Positions 46,916-60,929 of a stretch of DNA of 64,000 bases are shown piece after piece. The notes beneath the pieces were generated by a model. The model saw only the letters and a list, made by a program, of their open reading frames with translations, was not told the DNA's origin and did no database searches. The stretch comes from Gnetum montanum (taxonomy: Eukaryota; Streptophyta; Gnetopsida; Gnetales; Gnetaceae): positions 762,166 to 826,165 of the forward strand of contig MNCI01021389.1 of assembly GCA_015680685.1 (NCBI GenBank), written 5' to 3'. Made by a program: the position numbers and the translations under genes. The stretch's first letter is position 1. Each line of letters opens with the position of its first letter.

Positions 46916-49899
46916 CTCCACTGCTGCAACTCACTCGGAAAAAGCCACGGCCCGACGGTCACATGATCCTTTTTACGCAGGCAGAGAAGGAAGAGGAAGA
47001 AGATGATGAAGGAGAATAGGCATCATCCCATCTCAGAACACCTTACAATGTCTCGATCAATTCGAAAGTTACACAGACGGTGGTAACTATCAGCGTGGGA
47101 CCAGCAGACTTAATCCACCTGCCACGCCCGCCGTTGGCGCCACACACAGAGATCAAAGCCGAAAAAAGGCAAACGAAACCGCAAAAAAAGAAAAAAAAAA
47201 TTACAGGAAGTATCGAATTAGCTTCGCCGCAGATCGGCCTCGCGGAGTGGATATCGTCCGAAGTTGCTTGCTTGATGTTCAAGTTGCAGAGAATTGATTT
47301 TGATTTGGATTTTTGAATTTTATGTTGCGCTGGAATGTGGAGGTTTTCGAAGTTCGAGCGGAGCTCACATGAAATCCGGATATATTCACGTTCTTCAGGC
47401 AATCGGCGGATTTATTTGGCTCCAGCGCAAGCGTCGGTGCCTGCGACGAAGGAAGAAGAAGAAGAGAAGGAGAAGAGCGATACAGAGAGCAAAAAAAATT
47501 GCAGCAGAAAAATGAAAATGATTTGGCTGCCTTCAACAACAGTTACACCGCATCTTTTTTATGACGCGACAGGCTTTGCTGCGCATGAGTTATGGATGAA
47601 CAACTGCCTATGGCCCCCTCTGTCCGCCAAAGCCGGACATTTTAAATTTGGAAAAAATAATTATTTCTGTCGAACCATTTTGCGATTTTACCTTGACCAC
47701 CGACATTATGCACAGAAACGCTCCGGCGGTCATTTTCGCATCTTCTTTTCATCTTAATTTCGGAAAAGTAACAGCGTGTTTTACCCTTTTGACGTTGTAA
47801 ATTGCGAAGATTTTTCTGAGACACCGTAATGGAATGATTTACCGGCTGGTCCTTTCTCTTGACTGGGAAGGGCAATGCCGGGTCAAGCAGGAATGTTTCT
47901 GTGGTTTCTGTCACATCGATTATTACATGCTGTTAATTTGAAGCTGGTTTGTATACCTTGGAAGCAAGAAGGATTTACTTTAACAAGCTTTACAATATTA
48001 AGTAAAAATATTAAGGCGAGAATTGCTTGACATCCAACTGAAATTTTTTTTAACAATATTTATTGTTAGGACATGTAGCTAAATTACCTTTGGCCCCTGA
48101 ATTAACTTTATAACTCGATAATATTTACTAATTAGAATCCAGCCTACAACTTGATACTTATTCAGAAGAAGGATTTAATTTAAGAAGCCTTGCATTGCTT
48201 TGCATCGAAAATTATAAGGTTCAAAGCCTAATACCGGCAACCTATGCATGCTAGCTTGAAGGCGTTGGTCAAAGCATATTGTCTTAACCAAATAAAATAA
48301 ACTAATAACCTTGGCACCAATGCACATCGCATACAAAAGCTAAATATTTGTATGGTAAAAATACTTTTATTAATGCTTCCCCAATCTTAGATAAATCTCC
48401 AATTTCGTAGAGGTTAGAAAAAATCAAAGCTTGATTTTCCTTGTATGCAAATCATCTTAGAAATGAGGTAACGTATGAGCTTGGAAAAAAAAACTTGATT
48501 TCCCATGTATGTAAATCATCTTGGAAATAAGATATGGGCTTTAAGAGGAAATACTAAATACTCACAAGAAAGGCTCATGAGCTGCTACATTAAGGGGTGG
48601 GGATGGGAGTATTGGACCCCCAAAAAATGAATAATAATATTTAAAATATTCAAATTTTGTTGATGATGAGCATGATAGATAAATAATTTTGTGTAAATTT
48701 GTCTACAATTCAATTGATATTTTTAAAAATGATTTATCACAAGTTGACCACATGTCATGGTTCTAAAATTTTAGGAGACCCCAAGTTGTGATATTATAGC
48801 ACGAGTTATGGTAAAGATAACATAGGCTTACTGCAAAGTCATGGTGTATATAAACAAAGAGGAAATTTAGACCAAGGATACCACAAGTGGAGCATAAGTC
48901 TTGGTATAATAAAACCTAGAATTTTATAGTTCTAGTACACATCACAATGAATCCATGGGTCGTCGTGAATTTTCCTTAATGAAATAGTCTACAATAGGGC
49001 AACCATGAGTCGCGATTGAGAATTTGTGGTAACCACGACCAAATCATAAGTCGTAGTTGATACCACAAGCTGACCACTACTCATGGTCAAGAAAAAATGA
49101 ATACCTATTATTGTGCCCACATTGTCTTTTTCTATGCAAGTTAGAGTTTTAGATACATCAACATCTTCAATAACTCAATTCTCCTCAAAAGGCCCCAATT
49201 TCAAAATCCTACATCACTGATGATGTTGTTCTTGATCATCATCTCCATAGTTTCAAATTTGATATCCTATATTACTTGTGACATCACTTTTGATTACTTG
49301 TCTTGATGCTTCAATTTCAACATCCAACATCATCTCTCTAATCAATCCTAACTTACAGTGCTTTGATGTTCTTAACATCCAACATCATTCGATTTTTTGA
49401 CATCCAATGTCACTCTTTTGTGTTAGCTACATTTTGATGTTTAACTCTAATTGCGCACATTACTTCTCTTATCTAGAAGCTTATAGAGGTTTTTATAGAC
49501 ATTAATGCATCATTTCTTCATGATTCATGAGACATTTCTAACCTATAAATAAGAACATACCCCCAATCAAGAAGGGCTTGGATATCTTAGAAAAAGAAAA
49601 TATTTGAACAAGACTAATCTTAGTGACAATGTCTTTTCAAGCATTAGAACCTCTAAGCGCTTTAGCCATTTAAGAGCTTCTGATTCCCCTTTCCTTTTAC
49701 TACTAGCACATTATATCTCCATTGTGTTATTCTCTTAATTCATGGTGATTTTCTTTGAATCTAGATCTACACCTTGATCAAATTCAACCCTTCCCCTATT
49801 TTACTAGTTCCTCATCTACAATAGTTTCTATTTTTGATAGAGATCTTCATCAAGCACATGCATTAAAGAAAAATTAGGGTAATATAGCTCTTTGTTAGC
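46916..49899. other. RabGAP upstream region, then transposon-derived DNA
   Basis: 46916-47600 is less AT-rich than its surroundings and should hold the 5' UTR and promoter. No TATA box was clear. Open frames on both strands at 47.0-47.9 kb lack motifs. From about 48 kb the DNA is AT-rich. It has short repeated catcca/gatgt words at 49200-49450 and a TATA-like cctataaataag at 49535-49550 that may mark an old LTR. Confidence 0.35.
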
Positions 49900-49904
49900 C
49901 ACCT

Positions 49905-50600
49905 TGATGAGACGCGATATGCACAAGCCGCGATATCACATCCCCTGCGATATCGCGTACGCGATATCACGTCGTCCCCTGCAATATCGCGTACGCGATA
50001 TCGCAGTCTGCCGCCAAATCTATAAATAAGAGGTAGCACTCCCCTCATTTCTCATCCTAGGCTAGAAGTAGCGAAGCTCTGGCAAATTGATCACCCCAGA
50101 GATAGAATATTTTCCATGTGCCCGCAGTAGGAGTCCCCCAAGTGAACGGTTCTTTATTCGAGCAGCTTTGTACCTGAACGCAAGTTATGTATGGCAATAA
50201 AGACAAGCTTTGTGGATAAACCTTGCAGTACATGGATAGGTTTATTTAATGTTATTTATTGCTTTCTTAGTAGCGTGGCATGAGTACGACCTGGTTACGA
50301 GCATTGACGAATGTGTACGGCTAGCCAAGGAATCAGCTACTCATCGCAATTNNNNNNNNNNNNNNNNNNNNNNNNNNNNNNNNNNNNNNNNNNNNNNNNN
50401 NNNNNNNNNNNNNNNNNNNNNNNNNNNNNNNNNNNNNNNNNNNNNNNNNNNNNNNNNNNNNNNNNNNNNNNNNNNNNNNNNNNNNNNNNNNNNNNNNNNN
50501 NNNNNNNNNNNNNNNNNNNNNNNNNNNNNNNNNNNNNNNNNNNNNNNNNNNNNNNNNNNNNNTCGTATGGTTGAGTGTAGGGGTACCTCACCACTCATCA
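49905..50600 (+). repeat. Solo LTR with TSD cacct, interrupted by an assembly gap
   Basis: Starts TGATGAGACG, ends CACTCATCA, flanked by cacct at 49900-49904 and 50601-50605. The U3 carries six GCGATATCGC-type palindromes between 49912 and 50008, followed by tctataaataagagg. Bases 50352-50562 are N, so the U5 portion is not known and the true length is uncertain. The readable parts are closest to the solo LTR at 10624. Confidence 0.88.
50352..50562. other. Assembly gap (211 N)
   Basis: A run of N inside a solo LTR. The reading frames that seem to cross it are artefacts. Confidence 0.99.
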
Positions 50601-50605
50601 CACCT

Positions 50606-51640
50606 CAAATCCCCTAATTACATCTCTACGACTATTGTTACTTTCTTCCAAGTTCTTTCATAATTATATTTCTATTTAATTATTTTAGGATCTTATTATC
50701 CATTTGGTTCCATTAGATTTTTCCCCATGTCACATCTTACTATGTTGGATCTATGAGTCTACTTTTTTTCTAGATCTAATAATTAATACAATGCATACCC
50801 CTTGTAACTCTTATCATCCTTTAATGTCTGTTTCCTAAATCCTTGTTCTATGCATTCACGTAAAGGGTATTTTGCTAACATGCAAGATGTTTGCTCATAC
50901 TACGTCATTTTTCTCCAATGACTATTCTACACAACTTAATTACTTGAATTCTTAATTTGTGTTTAACAAAAACATGACTTAGATTGTTAGTTTTCTAATG
51001 ATCTAAAAGTCCTCATTTGATTTCGAGTATATGTCTTCAAATTTTTTGGTGACCATAGAATGCCTAGCTCATTTCATGCAAGGTTGTTGTGAATCTAATT
51101 TACGATGATTTTCATTGCGACATCTTTTTAGTATTAGAAGAAGGATGATTCGATAGAAACTAGGCTTTGTTTTTACAAAATCTACTTGTTACCACACTTA
51201 CTTTTAACATATCACATCATAACTATTAATTTCACATTGATACTTCTTGTTAAAGCAACATTAGGTCACAACCTACCTATTTTAAAATCTCCTTTCCCAA
51301 TTTCATACCTCTTTCAAAAAAATCAAAGCATTAGTAATATCCCTATACATCTTTGTGATTACAAGAAGATCATTCCATGTCACAACAACATCATCAAACA
51401 CTAATTTCTTTAAGCTTTGAAGACTTATTGACAGGAGGTGAAATCAAGAATTCTCTAAAGAACTGAGTTAGATAGACTATAAGATAACTTATGTCAAAAG
51501 ATAAATTGGTTATGTGCATTCCCCAAAAATGTTGAGAATGATGCTACAGTATAAAAGTATTAATGACTTACCTCCTCTTTTGTCTAATCTAGATAATATT
51601 ATTAAACCTCATGTTAGTCAAGCAAATGAAGTTGTTAAAT
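50606..51640. other. AT-rich leader-like sequence before a gypsy gag
   Basis: It holds no frame or LTR border that I can place. It was continuous with the DNA left of 49900 before the solo LTR arrived. Confidence 0.35.
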
Positions 51641-54220
51641 TCATTATGAAGTAAGAGAAGATATAGAAGAAGATTCACCTACAAATTGAAGAAGCTAAGA
51701 TGAAGGCATCCTTAATCAATCTCTTAATTTCAAAATCACTGTTAGAGGAAAAAATAGGGAACATAGCTTCAAACTCTGATGTTCATCTGATTGACAAAGA
51801 TGAAGAACAACCAGCTAAGGGCCTTAACAAGTCCAATCGCCTATCATGCCACATGCATAATATCAATGTTACTATTACACATGTTTCTTTACCTAGATCT
51901 ATCCCTCTTAACATGGAGCAATCTAGACCTTGCCTCCCAATCAACTCTATTCTCCTACCATATAACCTCTTTCCTTCCAATGATGCTAGTAACCAGCACT
52001 CATTCTTCCAGTTTCCAGAACTATTTTCTGGGCTTTCATATTCTCTTTATCAGCCTCAACCTATTATTACATCATTCTCTTCCATTCCAATTCTTATTAC
52101 TATCACTAATCCCATGTCTAGTACTTTTTAGCTTAACTATGCACAACCTACACCTATGTATCCTCATAATTCTATTTTATTGGGCTTGCTTGCCTCAACA
52201 ACACTTGGACTTATTACATTATGTGTCCTCCTCTAACTCTTCCACTTGTAACTATAGCCTAGCCCAGGCCATATCTTCCTAGAACTAATCCACAATTCTT
52301 AGCATTACTCAATGATATCATGTCTCATCTTCAAAGCAACAAAGACAAAACAACTAAAGCCTTGGCCATGCAAGGTGGCTCTCCCATCTTTGTGGATCAA
52401 GTTCTAAATGATCTTATAAGTTCATCAAGTCCTATGCTTTTCCTATCTAAAAGATTCTCACTACCAATGTTCACTAAGTACAATGGAGAAATAGAAGATC
52501 CAATAAATCATTTGATCACATTTAGAAATGAATGTATGCTTCTTTCTCCCTATCCTTATATTGTGCCGAGATGTTTTTCTAACTTACTTTATAGAAAATC
52601 ACTTAAATGGTATAGGCCTCTAGCTCATGGTTCCATCGCTTCTTTAGAATAGCTTCTAATCACTTTCATTGAACATTTTAAGTTCAATGTACCTCAAAGT
52701 AGTAACATCATGTCCTTTGTAGCAATTAAGTAAGCTCTAAATGAACCCATTGATAAGTTCATTTCTTGATGAACAACAACATCTACCAAGTTGCCCTACC
52801 ACTTGGAAGAGTATCATATCCAAGACATTTTAGTAGTTGCAATGATTGATCACATTCAAAAAAGGATGGCTTACCCTAAGCCTCATTTCTTGAATGATGC
52901 TTTCCTAGTCACCATGCATATTGAAGAAGCTATAATTCAATGTGGTGACCAAGAATTCTTGTTAATTTGTAATAAAGCCAACAAAGATGCAAAATAAGAG
53001 AAAGAACTATTGATGTCACAAAGCATCTCTTTTATTTTAAAAGGCCAAAATAGTGCTCCTCTACATTTTGCATCTTCTTCACTTTAGTAATGTAGGCCTC
53101 AAAGGTATAGGGATCAATGTATTAAAATACCCATGAGATATTTCTTACTCCTTAATAGTCAACTTAGAGATGGCCATTTAAGGAGGAAGTAGGTATCTGA
53201 TTAAACAAGGGCATGATATTGTTTAATCCAATTGATAGTAATGAGCCCTTTCCAAAGGCAAGAGGGAGATCCTAAAGTACTAAAATGATATGATTATAGA
53301 AAGTATTACTATTACCATGAGACTTTTGGGCATGATATAGATAATTACAGAAACCTAAAAGATGATATTCATAATCTTATAAATAAAGGTAAGATAGTGG
53401 TTGAAAGTGAACCATCTAGTATACATCCAAACAATCAACAATTAAAAGTTTTCCAAGATTCTTTGGAAACTAGAAATGTCATCTTTGCTTTTCATCTAGA
53501 ACAGAATCATTGTCACTCTCCTCTAAAAGAACCATATGTCATTCACTAGTCCAACTATAGGGATCTTAAGTAATAGTCTTCATCACCTAAGAAACATATG
53601 TGATTCATTAGTTAGATTACATGACATATTTTTTATCACCTGCTAATTTCTCACATGCACTTTATCACATAAATTCAATTACTACCCCACCCTTTCCATC
53701 CTCTCAAGTGAGAATCCTCACTCATAGTCATCAAACCAAATAATCTTAATAGAAAAAGAAAAGAAAAGAAAAGGTTCCTAATTTGCCTAAACATTATTCT
53801 AAAGCCTAGAATAGGGTCTCTTTTCAACAATGGCAATAAGCTACCATTTCAAATAGCTTGCCTTGTATGTCTAATCTAGTACAATTGGTTATAATTGCAC
53901 CTACTCCACAAACACCTTAGCTTGAAGATAGCAAAGTGCTATAGCAAATGACTATAATTTTTCTATCCAAGGGGACAAACCTATCCCTGTATGATCTAGT
54001 TGCAACTTCTAAGGAAAATTGAGCAACTTTTTACAATGTTTTTAAAAAAGTTTTGATTCCAAGTGATATTTTTGCCTAGATTGAGATTATTTCATCCTTT
54101 CTTCAAAATTTTCATTATAGATTAGATAATCTAAACTTCTATAGTGAGAACATCAATACATACTTGAAAACTAGGGAGATCTACCATATGGCTACAAACA
54201 CAATGTTATACTACTAATAC
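51641..54220 (+). pseudogene. gag: Degenerate Ty3/gypsy gag
   Basis: Broken frames read a charged coiled N-terminus (LQIEEAKMKAS), a Ser/Pro-rich linker, then the capsid core (PMFTKYNGEIEDPINHLITF, about 52465-52525; LYRKSLKWY) and a finger-like HETFGHDIDNYRNLKDDI at about 53318-53371. In that finger the usual cysteines have been replaced, Cys to Tyr. Many stops are present. This gag differs from the gag of the non-autonomous family in the same window. It is interrupted at 54226 by a solo LTR. Confidence 0.65.
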
Positions 54221-54225
54221 ATGTT

Positions 54226-54936
54226 TGATGAGTGGCGAGCTACCCCTACACTCAACCATAAGAATACGAGCATTTTCACGTGCGATCCGGTCGAACTCCA
54301 AGGACTAAGTGCTTACCCGCCTTATGGAACACTTAAGGTTAATCAGTCACTGTCTTCCCAAGCTTACTTGTATTTGTCACGGTTGTATGGTTAAGTAAGC
54401 TCGAGGCATGTGATTTTTATGTCTTTCATGTTTTTATCGCCTATGCTAAGAGAGGAAAGGGTGAGGAGACTAAGTAACTAACTTTAACTAACTAAGCTTT
54501 AATTGTCCTAGCATCAGTATCTGTTCCCACTTGTTGTTCACACCCTAAACCAATGCAACGCTACTGGGATTACCAAACGCTATTCGTTACTGGGATTACC
54601 AAGCGTAACGCACATGCTCGAAGTAGTCGTACTGAATGCACTTAACAAGGTTTATCCAAAAGTTCATCTTTATTTTTGTACACAATTGTGTGCTTAGGTA
54701 CAAAATTGCTCGAATAAATATTTGTTCACTTTGAGACTCCTACTGCGGGCACATGGAAATTATTCTAACTCTGGAATGGAAAAACTGCTAGAGTTTGGCT
54801 AAGGTTTAGATCTAGATGGTGAAACAAGGGAGAGCCGCCTCTTATTTATAGAACTGGCGACGGGCTACGATATCGTGTACGTGATATCGTAGCTTCCAAC
54901 ACGATATCGCGGCCCATGCGATATCGTGTCCCATCA
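54226..54936 (-). repeat. Solo LTR with TSD atgtt
   Basis: 711 bp, TGATGAGTGG to CCCATCA, flanked by atgtt at 54221-54225 and 54937-54941. The U3 palindromes (54868-54928) lie next to a TATA box on the minus strand (cttatttatag at 54841-54851). It split the gypsy gag from its protease. Confidence 0.9.
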
Positions 54937-54941
54937 ATGTT

Positions 54942-55440
54942 GATGATACCGTATGGTCTAACATGATCATGTCGGCTATAATTAAGCGCTTTGATCTTCA
55001 TGATTAAGTAACATTCAATCAAACTTTTACAAACCTTATTTTTTCAGTGGTACCTAAGTCAAAGTTATAAGTTCCATTAGGTTACCTTTTACTATTTGGA
55101 ACTTCATACAATCTGAAGATTTCTTTATGATCATACGCGAATGTTCTAATTTGAACAAAATACTAGGACAACCATGGCTAGCTCAACATCATGTGGTTTC
55201 ACCCCCCATTCATTAGGAGATACACTTTCCCTTTCAATATGGTGAAGTAATCATCCCTATTGACACCTAAGTTCCAAGTGTTTCATGCTTGGATTGTGAG
55301 ACTCGATCTTTTATACTTATAGACAAACCATCCAATACCAACATCAAACTTGTAGGTAATTCTATAGTTTTTTCTCATCTTAAAATTTCTAACTCTACTA
55401 TTGAAAACTTAATAAATTTTAATGGTGAGTCTAATGCTTA
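54942..55440 (+). pseudogene. Degenerate Ty3/gypsy protease remnant
   Basis: The plus strand reads YLGQPWLAQHHVVSPPIH then FPFQYGEVIIPID (about 55157-55255). This is the conserved C-terminal half of a plant retropepsin (LGRPWL motif with Arg changed to Gln). The N-terminal active-site half is not recognisable. Confidence 0.5.
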
Positions 55441-58400
55441 TATTGAGTTTATTTAATTTAGGTTTTAGTGAACTTGATATCTCTCTGATAAAGAAAGAAA
55501 CTTCATTTTATCCTTTCCATGCTACTACTCACAAGACCATTGCTAATCAAACCTCATCTAACTCTTAAATCATTTCAAATGGTTCTTGTTTACTACTTTC
55601 TAAATAAGACTGTTGATTCTCTTTTGGGAGTGATGGACATCTACTAGCACCTATTATTTTAAAAGTTTATTTTATTTTGCTTTCTTTTACTTACTAGTTC
55701 TCCTATTAAGTTTTATTACTTATAATTAGCTAGCAACATTAATTGTAAGATAACATAATATGTTTTCCAATTTACATCAATTTTAAACTATTATGATGCA
55801 CTATAATAGTAAAATAAAGAATAATGTAAAAAAAACATTTCCTTGTTGCTTCTTATTTATATTTACATCTTTAACTAACACCATTAAAAAATTGACATCG
55901 TGTGTCATTTATACATTGGGCATCATTTACACTTGGTAAATATTTGTCAAAACTAATGTTATGCATCAAACACAATTGATGTATAAAACTCCACATCAAA
56001 ATTGAGAATGCATCTCGTAGCTCTATTATTCTTTGTTGCATCAATCCTTGCCTCTAGCAATCAACTCCTCCTCTTCATCATCACTCTTAATTAGCATAGG
56101 AGTCCTGTTTGCTGCCTTTGGTTCCACCTCCCTCATGTTGCCACACAATTCCTAAGACTCATCATAGAATGGATCATCTCCAATGATGACCTTTTGCATT
56201 CTATAAGAGTCTTTTAAAACTCCAAAGGTTTATTCTTCTCCCTATAGTATGTTTGAGGTGGAGGATTATGCCTCACCATATTACTACCAACAATTTCAAC
56301 TTATAGCAACTCCACTTGGTCTAATAACATATTTATTTGACATTCATGTTCTTCTTCATTTTTATGTGCTCACTCTAACAAATCTAACAACACAATGTTA
56401 AGATTAGACTATTCAATGTTTAACACTCCCATGTCCTTGGTGTAGTTCAAAGCTACACTTATTTTCTTTGTAGTTGTTCTTTTTACTATCATGTTAATGT
56501 TTATGGCTAACTATTTAAAAGTAACTTGATCCTTATCAAGTTTATTTCTCTCTTTGAAATAAATAGTTACTTTCGCTTTTAACTAATGAAAAGGTACTTC
56601 TCTACATTAATAATACTAGTTATACTTACATTCTCATGGAGAAAGTAAGTTCAACTTCCTCTTCATATCTTTTGTTAGCCACTCTAGTAGCATTTGATTG
56701 TCTTTAACACAAGCCCATATCATCTTCTTTATTTCTATAAGAATCAAATATTAACTAAGTTACTGTAATGTACATATATTCTTATGTTCTTATCCTTTGA
56801 CATCATGTAAAAATTTTGACTTACTATATGAGATGGATAACTTAGAACTCATCACTTCCTTTATCCACTTGCAAACCTTCTTATTCTTCAAAATTGGTTT
56901 GTCATATGGTAAAGTGATCTCTACTAGGAGAGGAATCTCCATTTTTGAAAGTTTGTTTTTTTCTTTTCCTATCTTGTCATTTCCTTCATGTTCTTCTTCT
57001 TGGCCTATTTCATTAAAATTCAAGCTAAATAAGTTAAAAAATAGATTGAAAGTCTATTCATTGGTCCCCTTACTTTCTTATCATAAAAGTAAGTTAGCAA
57101 GAAAATTTAACTCCTTCTCATGCATACCTTTCTTTTGGTCTGTAGGGATGCAAAGAATGGTGAATCGAAGCTTCTTCACTTTTCATTCCATGACTCTCTT
57201 CTTTTGAGTAGCTCTTGTAGACATGGTAAAGTCTTATCAACATTGCATCATTTTAAGATTGTGTCTATAGTTAACATTCCATCAAAAGATGGGCCTAGGT
57301 AATGTTCTATATTTGACATTTATGTCATTTGGACTTAAGTGAATATTGCTGGCAATATTACTTAGTCTAGTTAATCCCTTAATGTTAAAAAGGACATTGC
57401 TAAATATTAATTTATTTTTTCCTATAATGTTTCTTAGAACATCTTCACTAAGAAAGTCTTAAAGCTCATTTCTTCTTTCATAGATGTTTAAAGGAACTTT
57501 CTTTTTCTAGAAGCCTTTTCTTTCTCCACCATACTAGAGGTACTTTCCAAAATCCCCTTCTTTTCCATTGTAGTGTTGCTACTTATTTTCCTCTACTGTT
57601 TCTCAATGCTATTTATTATTAAGGATATTACCTCTTCTTTGATCTTTGACGTTCATGTCAAAGGACCCTGCCATTAGTATTATATGCTAACATGAGACTC
57701 CTTGAGTGTTAACACAATGTGGGCCTAAAGTCTACCTCTGAACCAACATCTGATTATTTCTCTCCTCCCTTGGTAAATAAAGTTGTCATTGCCTTTATTA
57801 ATCCATAATAGAACCTAAATTGAGCCTTTTGATCACTATTTTCTTTTTTCTTTTCTTGTCATCTTAGGGTAGTTTCTCTATTTCTTTCACTATCTATTCA
57901 CAAATAACTAGTGCTTAGTCAATTATCCTTCCTTCATAGCCCCATACAACTCATATAGCCACCTAGGGCCCAACTCACATTTGTGACCAATTTTATTCCA
58001 AAATAGATGTTCAACAAACAAGGGAAAGAGATTCTTCAAGTCTTCATATGTTCCCTTGTGGATATTGATTGCGTTCCTTTTCTCTGATCAAACCCACTCA
58101 TCTACTACTAATAGCTCTATAGAATCAAGATTGGAGCTATCGATCTTTATTTCTCTCTTCAAGAAGCTAAACTAGTACCTTAGCATCATAAGATCCTAGA
58201 TGATGGTAACTTGTTTGTAATCCACACAAACTACAAAAATAACCTTTTTTGTTGAATAACTCTTTATCAACACCATGCATTCTATTGCACTAAAATAGGA
58301 GCGTTTTAGACCCAAGGTACATATAATGCCTACCCTATTAAACTTGCTAAGATACTTCACCCCTTCCCCTTTGAAAAGCCACTTTTGAGTACTTTGTATC

Positions 58401-60900
58401 TTACTCATTGTCCTAAATTCAAACTCTTCTATTAAGATAACCACGTTAATGAACTTAACATCATCTAGATTTATTTGAGCTACAATAATCACCATGAAAT
58501 AGTTAGTACAATAATAATAAAAGAGACTCATCTATTTTATAATAAAAATTTGACTATAAAAATTTACCTTTTGCTCTAAAAATGATTTTGGATCTCTTAG
58601 GTCACTCCACATTTTGTCCATGGGTTTCAATCCATAGTGGATGTAGCCATCTCTTGTTCTCATATTTACTCCAAAATTAGTGAAGTTGTAAGCTCTTGTA
58701 TTAGGCTTCATATTGAGACATGAATTATAGCTATCATTTGCAATGTTGAGACAAGTCTCATAGTAATGTCACACAAATTAAAAATGGTCTTATCTATGCA
58801 CATCGGGATCCATGAACTTGCACATCCACATTATAATTAATCATGACTAACATTTAGCCAACTATTTTTACTCATCATTCAAAACTAACTCACCTTTCAA
58901 CAAAAAATTGTGAACATGGTGCACTAGACATTGCTGTGGAAGTTTGTGTTTCCAAAGTAATATACTATCAACACTAAATTGTTGATACTCATTCCTTTCC
59001 CATAACTTGTCCAAATGTTTTTTGTAAACCAAGACATCCTTGAACAATTTTTCTATGTTCAATCGCTACTCATAGATTATCTATATTATATTGGCTAGGA
59101 ATCAATCGAGCACATATTCCAAAGCTCTTAAGATAGTTTCCTCTCCTAAGCATGTTCAAATTATCATGTGGAAGTGTCTAATGTAAAAATTTAGAAATTT
59201 TGTGCTCACTTATTTAGCCAAGAGCTTATCAGGCATTATTAAATAGTGGCTTACATTTGATAGGTCCCATCTTTCTCGTCTTATTTTCTAGGATATTTCT
59301 CTCATCTACTAGTAGGAAAAACATGGGCTCAATCACCAAGAGCCTTGGTGCTACAACATTCCTGCATGAACAATGCAATACTTAGTTCCATTACGTCAAA
59401 CACACGATATTGTATGTTGTTTCCTTTTAATTTAGTTTTTAGTGTCAATGCATTTTGACCTGTTATATCAAGCTTTCTGCTTGCATCTCACACCAAAACT
59501 TTTTATCTTGTACACTCTTCGATTACTTACATCAATACTCACATCAAACCTTTCTTAACATTTAATGTTAACCCTTCTAGGATGACATATTGAGCCTAGC
59601 TCCTACATCTAATGTCACAACCAAAATTGATGTCTCATGTCAAACATTTTCCTCATGCAAAAACTCTATCTTATGCTGATAATTTCTATGTGATGCATCG
59701 CTAATTATGTCATTAGACTTGATACATTCTTTGTGCACTTTGCATCAAAGTTCCTCGCATTGTATTCTTTCCCAGAACTAAGATACCCTTACTATAAAAT
59801 GTCCTTATACTTGTGTTACTACATTTTACATGTAAAATACATTCAAAAGCATTCCTAAAATAATAGTTTCAATTCCAAATATTTTGCCCTAGTGGCCTAC
59901 ACATCACTATTCATTGAAATAGTTATGAAATCACTACAGTTCCAAAATTTTAAGTCTAAAATTCATTAGAAACCTTGGGTAAATAGTATGTCTTTTGCTA
60001 ATAAATACTAAATGAATGACATGCATTTCATTGCATAGCTTTATAAAATGAAATTTTTCATATCCCTAAAAAATCAAGGTCTTGCTTCTAGGGTTTTCGA
60101 TTTGCTAACAAAATCGAACTCATCTTGCTAAATATTTTCTTTGTAAATATCGTTTACCAGCTAATGCATCTTAAGTCATATTTAGCATAATATTTCGATA
60201 GTCAAAATTTACTAGCAAATAAAAAATCTAAATAATTGCTACAGTAATGTAGAAAATAGTGCTTAAATGAATTCAAATATTTCCTAATTAGGGTTCATTT
60301 ACTCACATTTATGCATTGGGAGAAAGCATGTAGGGTTGTGGTAGTCCCCTATTATTGTTGGTCATACCTTTGGGTTCCTATTTGCTACTTCCACTATCCA
60401 TTGCTTATTTTCTAGTTGCTAACCTATCACTTTCTTCTCTTAACTCTACTCTTATTTCATTTTCCAAATGGTTGTATTGTAAATGAAATATTTTGTAACA
60501 TTCTCTCCTCATCCTTTACTTATATAGGCTGATAAAGCAATGTTTCTCTCAAAAAATTTCAACTTTTGACATGTGATATTTTAACATGGAGTTGTAGTGT
60601 TACTTATTTTTGGTGTACCATGTCCTTTTTTGTAATCTTATGATAGGTTCTAACCACTTTTAGTTTAATTGTTGTCAACATGGCTACCTATCCATCATCT
60701 ATCTTTTAATCTCTTGTCTTAGGCTATCCTATAACTTAGGTACATTGAACCATAGATATATCTTTTATTAACCTTAAGTCATGTTGAACAAATGCAACTT
60801 CTTTCATAACTTTCCTAGACATCACTGAGAACAACCTACTTCCTCAATCTAACCTCTATTTCCTTGATTGAGAGCCATGTTGAAAAATGATTGCCTAGTT
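55441..60900. other. About 5 kb of unidentified AT-rich DNA between protease and RT
   Basis: A normal gypsy element has only a few hundred bases here, so most of this stretch should be one or more later insertions. Short minus-strand frames (57023-56790, 58531-58196, 59062-58868) show no motif I know. Words of the form catcaa/ttgatg are dense at 55830-56010 and 59530-59760. The ends cactataatag (55799) and gttgtagtg (to 60599) recall CACTA termini, but the flanking three bases (atg, tta) do not match. Confidence 0.4.
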
Positions 60901-60929
60901 AATTTTCCTAAACTCAATAGTAAAGGTAA

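Noticed and set aside
46518-47006. 162-codon plus-strand frame
   Set aside because: Antisense to RabGAP exon 1 and its 5' UTR; Arg/His-rich with no motif.
47335-47757. 140-codon plus-strand frame upstream of the RabGAP gene
   Set aside because: The Glu/Lys run comes from a GAA-rich repeat; no domain, and nothing shows it is transcribed, though a divergent gene cannot be ruled out.
48900-49100. Repeated words such as cataagtcgtagttg as a CRISPR-like array
   Set aside because: Irregular spacing, diverged units, plant nuclear context.
50249-50617. Frames crossing the N run
   Set aside because: Made of N codons inside a solo LTR.
55799-60599. CACTA transposon with ends cactataatag and gttgtagtg
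   Set aside because: The ends match for only about five bases and the 3-bp flanks (atg, tta) differ; no TNP2 motif was found.
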